Shown piece by piece: positions 1 to 7,672 of a stretch of 64,000 nt of DNA. Location: positions 1,054,001 through 1,118,000 of the forward strand of contig NZ_JTDI01000003.1 in the NCBI RefSeq assembly GCF_000802225.1, read 5' to 3'. Origin of the DNA: Novosphingobium malaysiense. Lineage in GTDB: Bacteria; Pseudomonadota; Alphaproteobacteria; Sphingomonadales; Sphingomonadaceae. The notes beneath the pieces were generated by a model. That model saw only the letters and a program-made list of their open reading frames with translations. It ran no database searches and was not told where the DNA came from. How positions within the stretch are numbered: the first letter of the stretch is position 1; each line of letters opens with the position of its first letter. The position numbers were made by a program, and so were the translations under genes.

Positions 1-1
1 C

Positions 2-391
2 GACGGGCACTTCTGGGTAGAAGCGGAGCTCAACGGCGCCCCGACCGAATTTCTTGTCGACACCGGCGCGACCTATACCGGCGTCTCCGAGAAAACCGCC
101 ACCAGGGCGGGGCTGATGCCCGACGAGGGCGACGAGGGCATGCTTCTCGACACCGCCAACGGCCCCATCGTGGCGCGCAAGGCGACGGCTTCGTCACTGC
201 GTTTCGGCGGGATCGAGGCGAACGGGCTCACTGTCGCCATTGCCCCGGACACCGCCGGGGAGATCAACGTGATCGGCATGAACCTGCTCTCGCAGCTCGC
301 AAGCTGGCGGGTGGAGGGCAACAAGCTGATCCTTGTTCCAAAGACGGCGGCTCCCCAGATACGGCGGGTCATGCCGAAAGGGGGAATCTGA
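2..391 (+). CDS. Retropepsin-like aspartic protease, 5'-truncated by the window edge
   Basis: This is the C-terminal part of a clan AA (TIGR02281-type) retropepsin-like protease. The frame is open from base 2, and the start lies outside the window. The catalytic signature FLVDTGAT is visible about 17 residues into the visible part, followed by the family's second conserved block (VIGMNLLSQLASWRVEG) near the C-terminus. The downstream gene at 436 encodes a close paralogue with the same two blocks, so the pair looks like a tandem duplication. Members with one Asp-Thr-Gly motif act as dimers. The substrate is unknown. The missing N-terminus probably carries a membrane anchor, as in the neighbour. 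Confidence 0.85.
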   Translation, partial: DGHFWVEAELNGAPTEFLVDTGATYTGVSEKTATRAGLMPDEGDEGMLLDTANGPIVARKATASSLRFGGIEANGLTVAIAPDTAGEINVIGMNLLSQLASWRVEGNKLILVPKTAAPQIRRVMPKGGI

Positions 392-435
392 TTACGGTCA
401 GCCCCGGTCAATCTGGTCTTTGCTAGAAGCCGAAC

Positions 436-1083
436 ATGGATCTGTCCGAAATCGCCTCCTACCTCGCCGAGCAGCCGCTGCTGGCGCTGGCCATGGCGGC
501 GATATTCGTCAGTGTCCTGGGCGGTATGATACGACGCGGCGCGCCGATGCTCGGCGGATTTCTGAGGGGCCTCGGCAACCTCGGCCTGCTGGCCGCACTG
601 CTGCTGACGATCGCCCAGGTCACCCGGTTCACCACGGGCACCGACTTCGCGCTACCCCAGCTCGGGATGCCGCGCCAGAGCGTGGAGGGAACCGAAACGC
701 GCGTGCCGATGCAGCCGGACGGCCACTTCTGGATACGCGCGGCCGTCAACGGGGTGGAGCGCGACTTCCTCGTCGACACTGGCGCAACGCTGACAGCGAT
801 TTCTCCGGGAACGGCCAACGATGCGGATATCCGGCAAAACCCGATGAACCGCTCGGTGCTGATGCGCACGGCCAACGGCACCATACAGGCCCAACTCGGC
901 ACGATCGACGAACTGCGCATAGGCAACATCGTCGCGCGCGATCTCGACGCCGTGGTCGCGCCGGGCCTGGGCAATGCCAATGTCATCGGGATGAACCTGC
1001 TCTCCCGCCTCGCCAGCTGGCGGGTTGAGGGCAGGACGCTGATCCTCGTACCACATCATCCGCAGCCAGTGGACGAGGTGTAA
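436..1083 (+). CDS. Membrane-anchored retropepsin-like aspartic protease (TIGR02281-type)
   Basis: A protein of 215 residues. The N-terminal third contains two hydrophobic stretches (about residues 11-31 and 47-61), and a periplasm- or cytoplasm-facing protease domain follows. The DTG catalytic motif sits at about residues 114-116 (FLVDTGATLT), and the conserved VIGMNLLSRLASWRVEG block is near the C-terminus. It begins 44 nt after the stop of a paralogous protease, so the two are probably co-transcribed. Retropepsin-like single-domain proteins need to dimerise for activity. The physiological substrate of this bacterial family is not established. No other domain is seen. Confidence 0.88.
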   Translation: MDLSEIASYLAEQPLLALAMAAIFVSVLGGMIRRGAPMLGGFLRGLGNLGLLAALLLTIAQVTRFTTGTDFALPQLGMPRQSVEGTETRVPMQPDGHFWIRAAVNGVERDFLVDTGATLTAISPGTANDADIRQNPMNRSVLMRTANGTIQAQLGTIDELRIGNIVARDLDAVVAPGLGNANVIGMNLLSRLASWRVEGRTLILVPHHPQPVDEV

Positions 1084-1091
1084 GCCCCCGG

Positions 1092-1111
1092 CTCCCCCCT
1101 CGATGGGGGAG
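1092..1111. terminator. Inverted repeat between convergent genes, possible bidirectional terminator
   Basis: CTCCCCC and GGGGGAG form a 7-bp stem with a 6-nt loop in the 38-nt gap between the protease gene (plus) and parC (minus). There is no clear T-tract on either side, so it could instead be a REP-like element. Confidence 0.4.
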
Positions 1112-1121
1112 GGAATCAGGC

Positions 1122-3410
1122 TCAGAACTTGTTGTCGCGCGGGAAGCCGTTCGGCGGCAGGCGTCCGGCCGCACCGCGGGCGACCTTCCACATCACCATG
1201 TCTTTCTCGGTGCGGGTGCGACCGCTGTCGCCGCCCATCGTCCAGGACAGGCCCTCTTCAAGCTTGAGCGTCGTGACGTCGGACATGCCGCCATCGCGGT
1301 AGCGCTGCAGGGTTACGCCCTGCCCTTTGGCAAGGACCGGCAATTCCTCGAGACTGAAGATCACCAGCTTGCGGTTATCGCCCACCACGGCGACGTGGTC
1401 GTGTTCGGGCGGGATTTCCCGCACGACGGCAAGGCGCACACCCGGCTTTGTCGACATGACCGCCTTGCCCTTGCGGGTCTCGGCCAGAATTTCGTCGGTC
1501 TCCACGGCAAAGCCCCTGCCGAGGTTGGATGCGAGCAGAAGCTGCGTCTTGGGACGGTGCGGCATAGCGGCAACGATATGCGCGTCGGCATCAATGTCGA
1601 CCATGGTCCGGATCGGTTCGCCGAAACCGCGAGCGCCGGGAAGCTTGTCGGCGCCGAGGGTATAGAAGCGGCCATTGTCCAGCGCGATCAGTATCTTGTC
1701 GGTCGTCTGCGCATGGAAGGTGAAGGCCGGGCCGTCGCCTTCCTTGAACTTGAAATCGCCGTCGAGCGGTACATGCCCCTTGGCCGCACGGATCCAGCCG
1801 CGCTGTGAGAGGATGACCGTGATCGGCTCCTTCTCGATCATCGCGTCCATCGAGAATTCGACCGTCGGCTTGGCCTGCGCGATCGTGGTGCGGCGGCGGC
1901 CCAGCTCCGTGGTCTCGGCGTAGTCCTTGCGCAGCGTGGTGAGGTCGCGCTTGAGGCGGGTGCGCTGGCGGGCCGGGCTGTCGAGCAGCTTCTGCAGCTC
2001 GTCCTGTTCCTTCAGCAGGTCCTCGCGTTCCTGCCGCAGTTCCATTTCCTCGAGCTTGCGCAGGGAGCGCAGCCGCATGTTGAGGATCGCTTCAGCCTGC
2101 CGGTCGGTGAGATTGAATTCGGCCATCATCACCGGCTTGGGCTCGTCCTCGGTCCGGATGATCTCGATGATCCGGTCGAGGTTGAGGTAGGCGATGATGT
2201 AGCCCTCGACCAGTTCCAGCCGCGAGGCGATCTTGTCGAGCCGGTGGCGGGTGCGGCGCAGCAGGATATCGATCTGGCTGTAGACCCATTCCTGCAGCAG
2301 CAGCTTGAGCCCCATAACGCCGGGAGTCCGGTGCGAATCCAGCACGTTGAGATTGAGACTGAACCGGCTTTCGAGGTCGGTCAGCCGATAGAGGCTTTCC
2401 TTCAGCAGTTCCGGATCGACATTGCGGCTCTTGGGCACGAGGACGATGCGGATCTGCTCGTCGCTCTCGTCGCGGATATCCTCGAGGATCGGCAACTTCT
2501 TGTCGCCGATGAGCTGCGCGATCTGCTCGATCAGCTTGCCCTTGGCGAGCATGTAGGGGATTTCGGACACGACGAGCTGCCACTGCCCGCCGCCCAGCTT
2601 CTCGACCCCGGTCTCTTCCCAGGTCCCGGCCTCGTCGCGCCCGGTCGAGAAACGCCCGCGCATGCGGAAGGCGCCCTTGCCGGTCTCGTAGGCCTGCGAG
2701 ATCACTTCCGGACTGTCGACCACAAGACCGCCCGTCGCGAAGTCGGGCCCCTTGAACACCTCCATGAGCTGGGCATGTTCGGTATGGGGATTGTCGATCA
2801 GCAGCAGCGTCGCATCGATGATCTCGGCAACGTTGTGGCTGGGGATCGAGGTGGCCATGCCCACGGCGATGCCGGTGGCGCCATTGGCGAGCAGGTTGGG
2901 GAACAGGCCGGGGAAGATTTCCGGCTCGCTTTCCTCGCCATTGTAGGTCGGGATGAAATCGACGGTGCCTTCGTCGAGCCCGGCCATGAGCTGGATGGCC
3001 GTCTTGGTCAGGCGCGCCTCGGTATAGCGGTAGGCCGCCGCGTTATCGCCGTCGATATTGCCGAAGTTGCCCTGCCCCTGCACCAGCGGATAGCGCAACG
3101 AAAAGTCCTGCGCGAGGCGCACCATCGCATCGTAGACCGATGCGTCGCCGTGCGGGTGGTATTTGCCGATCACGTCGCCGACGACGCGGGCGGACTTCTT
3201 GTAGGCGCTGGCCGGATCGAGCTTGAGCTGCCGCATCGCCCAGAGCAGGCGGCGGTGGACGGGCTTCAGACCATCCCTGAGGTCCGGCAGCGAACGCGCT
3301 GTAATCGTGGACAATGCGTAGACGAGGTACCGCTCCGACAGAGCGGCGTCGAACGGCGCATCGACAATGGCGTCAAAAGGATCGGAATCGTCGTCGGTCG
3401 TGGTCACCAT
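1122..3410 (-). CDS. parC: DNA topoisomerase IV subunit A
   Basis: A 762-residue type IIA topoisomerase A subunit that decatenates and relaxes DNA together with ParE (not in this window). The breakage-reunion domain is recognisable from residue 25. The catalytic tyrosine is in [11 protein letters not shown] (about Tyr129), and the quinolone-resistance region [17 protein letters not shown] lies at about residues 81-97. Length (shorter than GyrA) and the lack of a GyrA-box-rich C-terminal half favour ParC over GyrA. The position equivalent to E. coli ParC Ser80 is Ala (about Ala90). The ATG at 3410 gives a short acidic N-terminal leader. Confidence 0.93.
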   Translation of the reverse strand: MVTTTDDDSDPFDAIVDAPFDAALSERYLVYALSTITARSLPDLRDGLKPVHRRLLWAMRQLKLDPASAYKKSARVVGDVIGKYHPHGDASVYDAMVRLAQDFSLRYPLVQGQGNFGNIDGDNAAAYRYTEARLTKTAIQLMAGLDEGTVDFIPTYNGEESEPEIFPGLFPNLLANGATGIAVGMATSIPSHNVAEIIDATLLLIDNPHTEHAQLMEVFKGPDFATGGLVVDSPEVISQAYETGKGAFRMRGRFSTGRDEAGTWEETGVEKLGGGQWQLVVSEIPYMLAKGKLIEQIAQLIGDKKLPILEDIRDESDEQIRIVLVPKSRNVDPELLKESLYRLTDLESRFSLNLNVLDSHRTPGVMGLKLLLQEWVYSQIDILLRRTRHRLDKIASRLELVEGYIIAYLNLDRIIEIIRTEDEPKPVMMAEFNLTDRQAEAILNMRLRSLRKLEEMELRQEREDLLKEQDELQKLLDSPARQRTRLKRDLTTLRKDYAETTELGRRRTTIAQAKPTVEFSMDAMIEKEPITVILSQRGWIRAAKGHVPLDGDFKFKEGDGPAFTFHAQTTDKILIALDNGRFYTLGADKLPGARGFGEPIRTMVDIDADAHIVAAMPHRPKTQLLLASNLGRGFAVETDEILAETRKGKAVMSTKPGVRLAVVREIPPEHDHVAVVGDNRKLVIFSLEELPVLAKGQGVTLQRYRDGGMSDVTTLKLEEGLSWTMGGDSGRTRTEKDMVMWKVARGAAGRLPPNGFPRDNKF

Positions 3411-3513
3411 GGCCGGACAGCCCTAGCAACGCGACGGCCCGAGCGGAACGGGCGGAACCGAAGTTTTCCGCCATTCATTCCTTATGTGAAAGCAATTCAC
3501 AAAGGAGAACACC

Positions 3514-4053
3514 ATGCCCAAGCGCGTACTCATCGTCGCCACCAACGGTTTCGAGCAGTCGGAGCTCACCGGCCCGCGCGATGCCCTCAAGGATGCCGGC
3601 ATCGAAACCGTCGTCGCCAGTCCGGAAAGCGGCGAGATCAAGGGCTGGAAGCACACAGACTGGGGCGATCCGGTCAAGGTCGACATGACGCTGGACGATG
3701 TGAAGGCGACCGAATTCGACGGCCTCGTGCTGCCGGGCGGCCAGATGAACCCGGACATGCTGCGTATGAACACCACCGCCGTGGATCTCGTGCGCACCTT
3801 CGTCGAAGTCGGCAAGCCGGTTGCGGCGATCTGTCACGGTCCGTGGCTGCTGGTGGAAGCCGGTGTCGCGAAGGGCCGCACGCTCACCAGCTGGCCGTCG
3901 ATCCGCACCGACCTGCGCAATGCCGGCGCCGAAGTGGTCGACAAGGAAGTCGTCGTCGATGGAAACGTGATCACCAGCCGCAAGCCGGATGACATCCCGG
4001 CGTTCTCTAAGGCAATGATCGCGGCAGTGAAGGAAATGGCAGAGGCGGCCTGA
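3514..4053 (+). CDS. DJ-1/PfpI family protein (type 1 glutamine amidotransferase-like)
   Basis: A 179-residue stand-alone PfpI/YhbO-type protein. Visible signatures are GFEQSE with the acidic residue Glu14, LVLPGGQ near residue 72, and the nucleophile elbow AAICHGPWLL with Cys107 followed by His108. The family includes intracellular proteases, chaperones and proposed protein or nucleotide deglycases acting on glyoxal and methylglyoxal adducts. Which activity applies cannot be told from sequence. A strong ribosome-binding site (AAAGGAG) precedes the ATG. It is transcribed divergently from parC and alone. Confidence 0.88.
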   Translation: MPKRVLIVATNGFEQSELTGPRDALKDAGIETVVASPESGEIKGWKHTDWGDPVKVDMTLDDVKATEFDGLVLPGGQMNPDMLRMNTTAVDLVRTFVEVGKPVAAICHGPWLLVEAGVAKGRTLTSWPSIRTDLRNAGAEVVDKEVVVDGNVITSRKPDDIPAFSKAMIAAVKEMAEAA

Positions 4054-4102
4054 GCAATGCTGTTCGGGTCGGCTTCCCTCGGCCGGCCCGGCCCCGCGCG
4101 GA

Positions 4103-4435
4103 TCAGCCGATCTGCATGTCGCGCGAGACGCCCGGTATCCGCACCTCGATTCCGTCGAGGTCCGGCGTCAATTCGATCTGGCATGAAAGACGGCTGGTCC
4201 GCGCGACCCCCGCAGCGAGATCGAGCATGTCTTCCTCTTCCATCGAGGCAGAAGGAAGCTTGGCAAACCATTCGGGTGCAACGATGACATGGCACGTCGA
4301 ACAGGCCATCTGGCCCTCGCATGTGCCCTCCAGCGGCATGCCCGCATTCTGAGCCACTTCCAGCAGGCGAGCCCCCGGTTCGGCCTGTGCCGCAACCTTT
4401 TCCCCTTCCGCCGTTATAAAATGCACATTCAGCAA
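4103..4435 (-). CDS. [2Fe-2S] ferredoxin (adrenodoxin-like)
   Basis: A ferredoxin of about 110 residues. The cluster ligands are in the arrangement C-x5-C-x2-C (GTCEGQMACSTCHV) with a fourth cysteine in SRLSCQIEL, as in the adrenodoxin/ISC-ferredoxin group. The TTG at 4435 is preferred as start: AGGGAG lies six bases upstream, and the TTG follows the stop of the cysteine desulfurase gene by one base, implying translational coupling. An ATG at 4465 would need a 30-nt overlap and gives a non-homologous basic extension. Its position behind two cysteine desulfurases suggests it supplies electrons for Fe-S cluster assembly or sulfur transfer. Confidence 0.88.
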   Translation of the reverse strand: MLNVHFITAEGEKVAAQAEPGARLLEVAQNAGMPLEGTCEGQMACSTCHVIVAPEWFAKLPSASMEEEDMLDLAAGVARTSRLSCQIELTPDLDGIEVRIPGVSRDMQIG

Positions 4436-4436
4436 G

Positions 4437-5516
4437 TCAGACTCCCTGCGCCGCCGCAGCGGCATCTATTCTAGCGCAGGCATCCTCGAGTTCCCCCGCC
4501 TCACTATATCTCCCAAATCCCAAACGGATAGAGGCTTTGGCCTCCTTTTCCGTCAGGCCAAGGGCGCGGAGTACGTGGCTGGGCCTACCCGATCCGCTGG
4601 CGCAGGCCGAACCTGCGGAAAAAGCTAGGTCGCGCAAGTCGGACATGAGCCGGGCGACGTCGAGCCCCTCCAGCCGCAAGTTGAGATTGCCGTGCCAGCG
4701 CCGGGTGGCCGAGCCGTTGAGCGTCCAGCGGGAGAGCTTTTCACGCGCCTGCTTCCACAGCCCTTCGACCACCGCCGCATCGGCCTCCATGCGCTCCTTC
4801 GCGAGCGCTGCGGCTGCACCGAACCCGGCGCAGAGCGCGGGGCTCAGCGTGCCCGAGCGCAGCCCCTGTTCCTGGCCACCGCCATAGATGAGAGGCTTCA
4901 GATCGAGCCCGTCGCGCACCCAAAGCGCGCCGATGCCCTTGGGACCGTAGAGCTTGTGCGCGGATATCGCGATCATGTCGGCATTGCCCGGCGGGGCAAG
5001 TTTGCCTGCCCCCTGAACCGCATCACAGAGGAACAGCGCGCCAGCTTCGTGCGCCCGCTCCGCCAGGGCCTCGACGGGCTGGATCGTTCCGATCTCGTTG
5101 TTGACCTGCATGACGGCCAACAGACCAATGTCCTCATGCAAGTTGACCTGAGAGTCCACCAGCCCCTCCGGATCGACGGGAAGTATGTGCACGGAGGGAT
5201 CGAGCGCCCGCGCCGTATCCAGCACCGCTGCATGTTCGATGGCCGACACGGTAAAACGGGAAACCCCGCTGCCCGCCATGGCGAGATTGATCGCTTCGGT
5301 AGCGCCGGACGTGAACACCACGCGTCCACCCGGCGGCAGCAGGGCCGCAACCTGTTCGCGGGCCACTTCCACAGCGGCAGCAGCAGCCCGTCCGGGCCTG
5401 TGCGGGCTATGCGGATTGGCAAAACCGACCGTGCCCGGCCCGCCGAGCCACGGCAGCATCGCCTCGCGCGCTTCGGGCGCAAGCGGCGTGGTCGCCTGAT
5501 AGTCGAGGTAGATCAT
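4437..5516 (-). CDS. Cysteine desulfurase (class V aminotransferase), copy 2
   Basis: A 359-residue PLP enzyme of the IscS/NifS group, which removes sulfur from L-cysteine to give an enzyme persulfide. It begins with the family signature IYLDYQATTPL. The PLP lysine is in ISAHKLYGPKG, and the active-site cysteine loop is SAGSACASGSGRPSHVL. The ATG at 5516 overlaps the stop of the upstream desulfurase by four bases (ATGA), so the two are translationally coupled. The two proteins differ clearly in sequence, so this is not a recent duplication. No SufBCD or IscU gene is in the window, so the scaffold partner is unknown. Confidence 0.9.
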   Translation of the reverse strand: MIYLDYQATTPLAPEAREAMLPWLGGPGTVGFANPHSPHRPGRAAAAAVEVAREQVAALLPPGGRVVFTSGATEAINLAMAGSGVSRFTVSAIEHAAVLDTARALDPSVHILPVDPEGLVDSQVNLHEDIGLLAVMQVNNEIGTIQPVEALAERAHEAGALFLCDAVQGAGKLAPPGNADMIAISAHKLYGPKGIGALWVRDGLDLKPLIYGGGQEQGLRSGTLSPALCAGFGAAAALAKERMEADAAVVEGLWKQAREKLSRWTLNGSATRRWHGNLNLRLEGLDVARLMSDLRDLAFSAGSACASGSGRPSHVLRALGLTEKEAKASIRLGFGRYSEAGELEDACARIDAAAAAQGV

Positions 5517-6556
5517 GCGCGCGCTCCGATCCCGGCGATCTGCTTCCACGCCGCGATGAATTCGTCGATCTCCGCCTCGGTCGTCTCGCGACCGATGGAG
5601 ACGCGGATCACTTCGGCGGGGTGGGGATAGGCCATGGCCTGCAGAACATGGCTGGTCTTGAGCGAGCCGGAGGAACAGGCGCTTCCGGCGGAAACGGCGA
5701 TGCCCATCGCGTCGAAGCGAATCAGCTGCGCATTCGCGGACTTGCCCGGCATCCGGTAGGCCCCGATGGTCGGTGCCCGATGCGCCTCGGCCGCGACCAC
5801 GTCGCCGCCTGCCTGCACGATTGCCCGGTCGAGCCTTTCGCGAAGTCGCCGGGCCTCGATCATCCACTCCGAGCCCGCCTCCAGCGCTGCCGCCATGGCC
5901 AGCACGCCGGGCAGATTCTCGGTGCCCGGCCGGTAGCCGCGTTCCTGTCCGCCAGTGGGATGGAGAAGGCCCCAGTCCCGCACCAGCAGCGCCCCTGTCC
6001 CGATCGGCCCGCCGAACTTGTGCGCGGAAAGGGCAATCAGGTCCGCCTCCGGCAATGCGCGCTTGCCCACCCCCTGGGCGCAGTCGGCGAGAAGCACTCC
6101 ACCGGCGGATCGGACCGATCTGGCAATGACATCGAGATCCTGCACGACACCGGTTTCGCTGTTGACCTGTTGCACCGCCACCAGCCCCGCGAGCCCGGTG
6201 TCTGCGGGATCAGCACGCCCGCAGGCATCCACTGCAAGGCTCGGTGCATTGGCGGCAAGGCGCAACACGGCGTCGTGCTCGACCGGAGAGACGGCGGAAA
6301 GCGGTGCCTTCGCCTGCCCCAGTGCGATGGCGAGCGCCTCGCTGGCACCGGATGTGAAGACCACTTCCCCCTCCCACGCCAGCGCTGCCTTCACGCGCGC
6401 GCGCGCCTCTTCCAGCGCCGCGCGCGCCGCACGGCCGGGGGCGTGCGGGCTCGAGGGATTGGCCCAGATGTCGGCACCATGCAGCCAAGCTTCGCGCGCT
6501 TGCGGGAGCAGCGGCGTGGTTGCGGCGTGATCGAGATATATCCGTTTTTGGGACAT
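5513..6556 (-). CDS. Cysteine desulfurase (class V aminotransferase), copy 1
   Basis: A NifS/IscS-like PLP enzyme of about 347 residues and the first gene of the desulfurase-desulfurase-ferredoxin operon. Signatures are KRIYLDHAATTPLL at the N-terminus, the PLP lysine in LSAHKFGGPIG, and the cysteine loop SAGSACSSGSLKTSHVL. The ATG at 6556 gives the usual family N-terminus (MSQKRIYLDHAAT). A TTG at 6583 could add nine residues. It is divergent from the alpha/beta hydrolase gene at 6687, with about 130 bp between them for both promoters. It likely feeds sulfur to Fe-S clusters or thio-modified tRNA, and the acceptor cannot be read from the sequence. Confidence 0.9.
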   Translation of the reverse strand: MSQKRIYLDHAATTPLLPQAREAWLHGADIWANPSSPHAPGRAARAALEEARARVKAALAWEGEVVFTSGASEALAIALGQAKAPLSAVSPVEHDAVLRLAANAPSLAVDACGRADPADTGLAGLVAVQQVNSETGVVQDLDVIARSVRSAGGVLLADCAQGVGKRALPEADLIALSAHKFGGPIGTGALLVRDWGLLHPTGGQERGYRPGTENLPGVLAMAAALEAGSEWMIEARRLRERLDRAIVQAGGDVVAAEAHRAPTIGAYRMPGKSANAQLIRFDAMGIAVSAGSACSSGSLKTSHVLQAMAYPHPAEVIRVSIGRETTEAEIDEFIAAWKQIAGIGARA

Positions 6557-6686
6557 TGCCTGCAAAGTTGTTTTCAGGGCCAAGGGTTCTATATAGCCAC
6601 CCGTATCTTTTCCACTCCCGTCCGTCGGTTACGAGCCCCAGCGCCGCCGCGGGGCGGGAGTTTCAACAGGTCAGGCCAGAAAAAAC

Positions 6687-7343
6687 ATGCCCGCAGTCAT
6701 TTTCCCCGGTCCCGAAGGTCGTCTCGAAGGTCGGTTCCAGCCCGCTCCGCGCCCGCGCGCTCCGGTTGCAATGATTCTCCACCCGCACCCGCAGGCGGGC
6801 GGAACGATGAACGACCGCATCACCCAGCACCTGTACAAGACGTTCGTCAACCGCGGCTTCGCGACGCTGCGTTTCAACTTCCGCGGTGTCGGCCGCAGCC
6901 AGGGCAGCTTCGACAACGGCATCGGCGAACTGTCCGACGCGGCTGCCGCGCTCGACTGGGTGCAGTCGATCCATCCCGAAGCCCAGACGACCTGGATCGC
7001 CGGCTATTCCTTCGGCGCCTTGATCGGCATGCAACTGCTGATGCGCCGTCCGGAAATCCGCGGCTTCATCTCGATCGCACCGCCGGCGAACATGTACGAC
7101 TTCAGCTTCTTGGCCCCCTGCCCGGCTTCGGGCATCATCATTCAGGGCACGGCCGATACGGTGGTAACGCCCAATGCCGTCCAGAAGCTGGTCGACAAGC
7201 TGCGTACGCAGAAGCACATCACCATCCACCACGACGAGATCCCGCGCGCCAACCACTTCTTCGAACATGAAACCGAAGACCTGATGCGCTCGGTCGACAA
7301 CTATCTCGACATGCGCCTCTCGCCGGACTGCCCGATCAAGTAA
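6687..7343 (+). CDS. Alpha/beta hydrolase (COG2945-like)
   Basis: A small hydrolase of 218 residues with no signal peptide, therefore cytoplasmic. It shows the oxyanion/turn region HPHPQAGGTM at about residues 32-41, the nucleophile elbow AGYSFGALIG with the catalytic serine, and the acid and histidine region near the C-terminus (DEIPRANHFFEHETEDL). This short form is common in alphaproteobacteria and its substrate is unknown. It is transcribed away from the cysteine desulfurase operon and ends at a strong hairpin with a T-rich tail (7370-7398). Confidence 0.85.
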   Translation: MPAVIFPGPEGRLEGRFQPAPRPRAPVAMILHPHPQAGGTMNDRITQHLYKTFVNRGFATLRFNFRGVGRSQGSFDNGIGELSDAAAALDWVQSIHPEAQTTWIAGYSFGALIGMQLLMRRPEIRGFISIAPPANMYDFSFLAPCPASGIIIQGTADTVVTPNAVQKLVDKLRTQKHITIHHDEIPRANHFFEHETEDLMRSVDNYLDMRLSPDCPIK

Positions 7344-7369
7344 GGCGGCACCGAAGGCTGAGTTTCAGG

Positions 7370-7398
7370 CAGGCGTCGGAGAGCTACTCCGGCGCCTG
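7370..7398 (+). terminator. Rho-independent terminator of the hydrolase gene
   Basis: A 12-bp stem (CAGGCGTCGGAG pairing with CTCCGGCGCCTG, one G-T pair) with a 5-nt loop is followed by TTCCTTTT on the plus strand. Its 3' part overlaps the last codons of the converging small gene (stop at 7384). Confidence 0.75.
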
Positions 7399-7596
7399 TT
7401 CCTTTTGCGCCTCGCCGGACAGCGACTTTCCGTCCGGCGTGGGCAGCGTCCAGATCAGGATGTTGATGCCCATGACCCCGGCAAGCACCAGCATGAGCAA
7501 CGCCTGCTTGCGGTAACCTTCGCGATTCCAGAGGAAAATTGCGCCCAGCACGAGGGCCACGGCCGTCAAGACGAGCAGGGATAGGGCAATGTTCAT
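7384..7596 (-). CDS. Small membrane protein, unknown function
   Basis: A 70-residue protein with two predicted transmembrane helices (about residues 3-24 and 31-50) separated by a short charged turn (WNREGYRKQ). The C-terminal tail is polar (TPDGKSLSGEAQKEQAPE). No family is recognised. It lies tail-to-tail with the alpha/beta hydrolase, and its 3' end overlaps that gene's terminator. The start at 7596 begins directly with the hydrophobic segment (MNIALSLLVLTAVALV), which fits an inner-membrane protein. Being short and unrecognised, it is less certain than its neighbours, although codon usage and topology look genuine. Confidence 0.6.
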   Translation of the reverse strand: MNIALSLLVLTAVALVLGAIFLWNREGYRKQALLMLVLAGVMGINILIWTLPTPDGKSLSGEAQKEQAPE

Positions 7597-7672
7597 GCCC
7601 TGCCCCTAGCGCAGCGGGGCGCGAGGCGCGAGCCGGTTTGACTCGGCGTGGTCGGCCCGCCATCAACCGCGC

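Noticed and set aside
2244..3992. Long plus-strand open frame opposite parC
   Set aside because: It is antisense to parC with skewed composition, a typical high-GC shadow frame. parC is unmistakable by its motifs.
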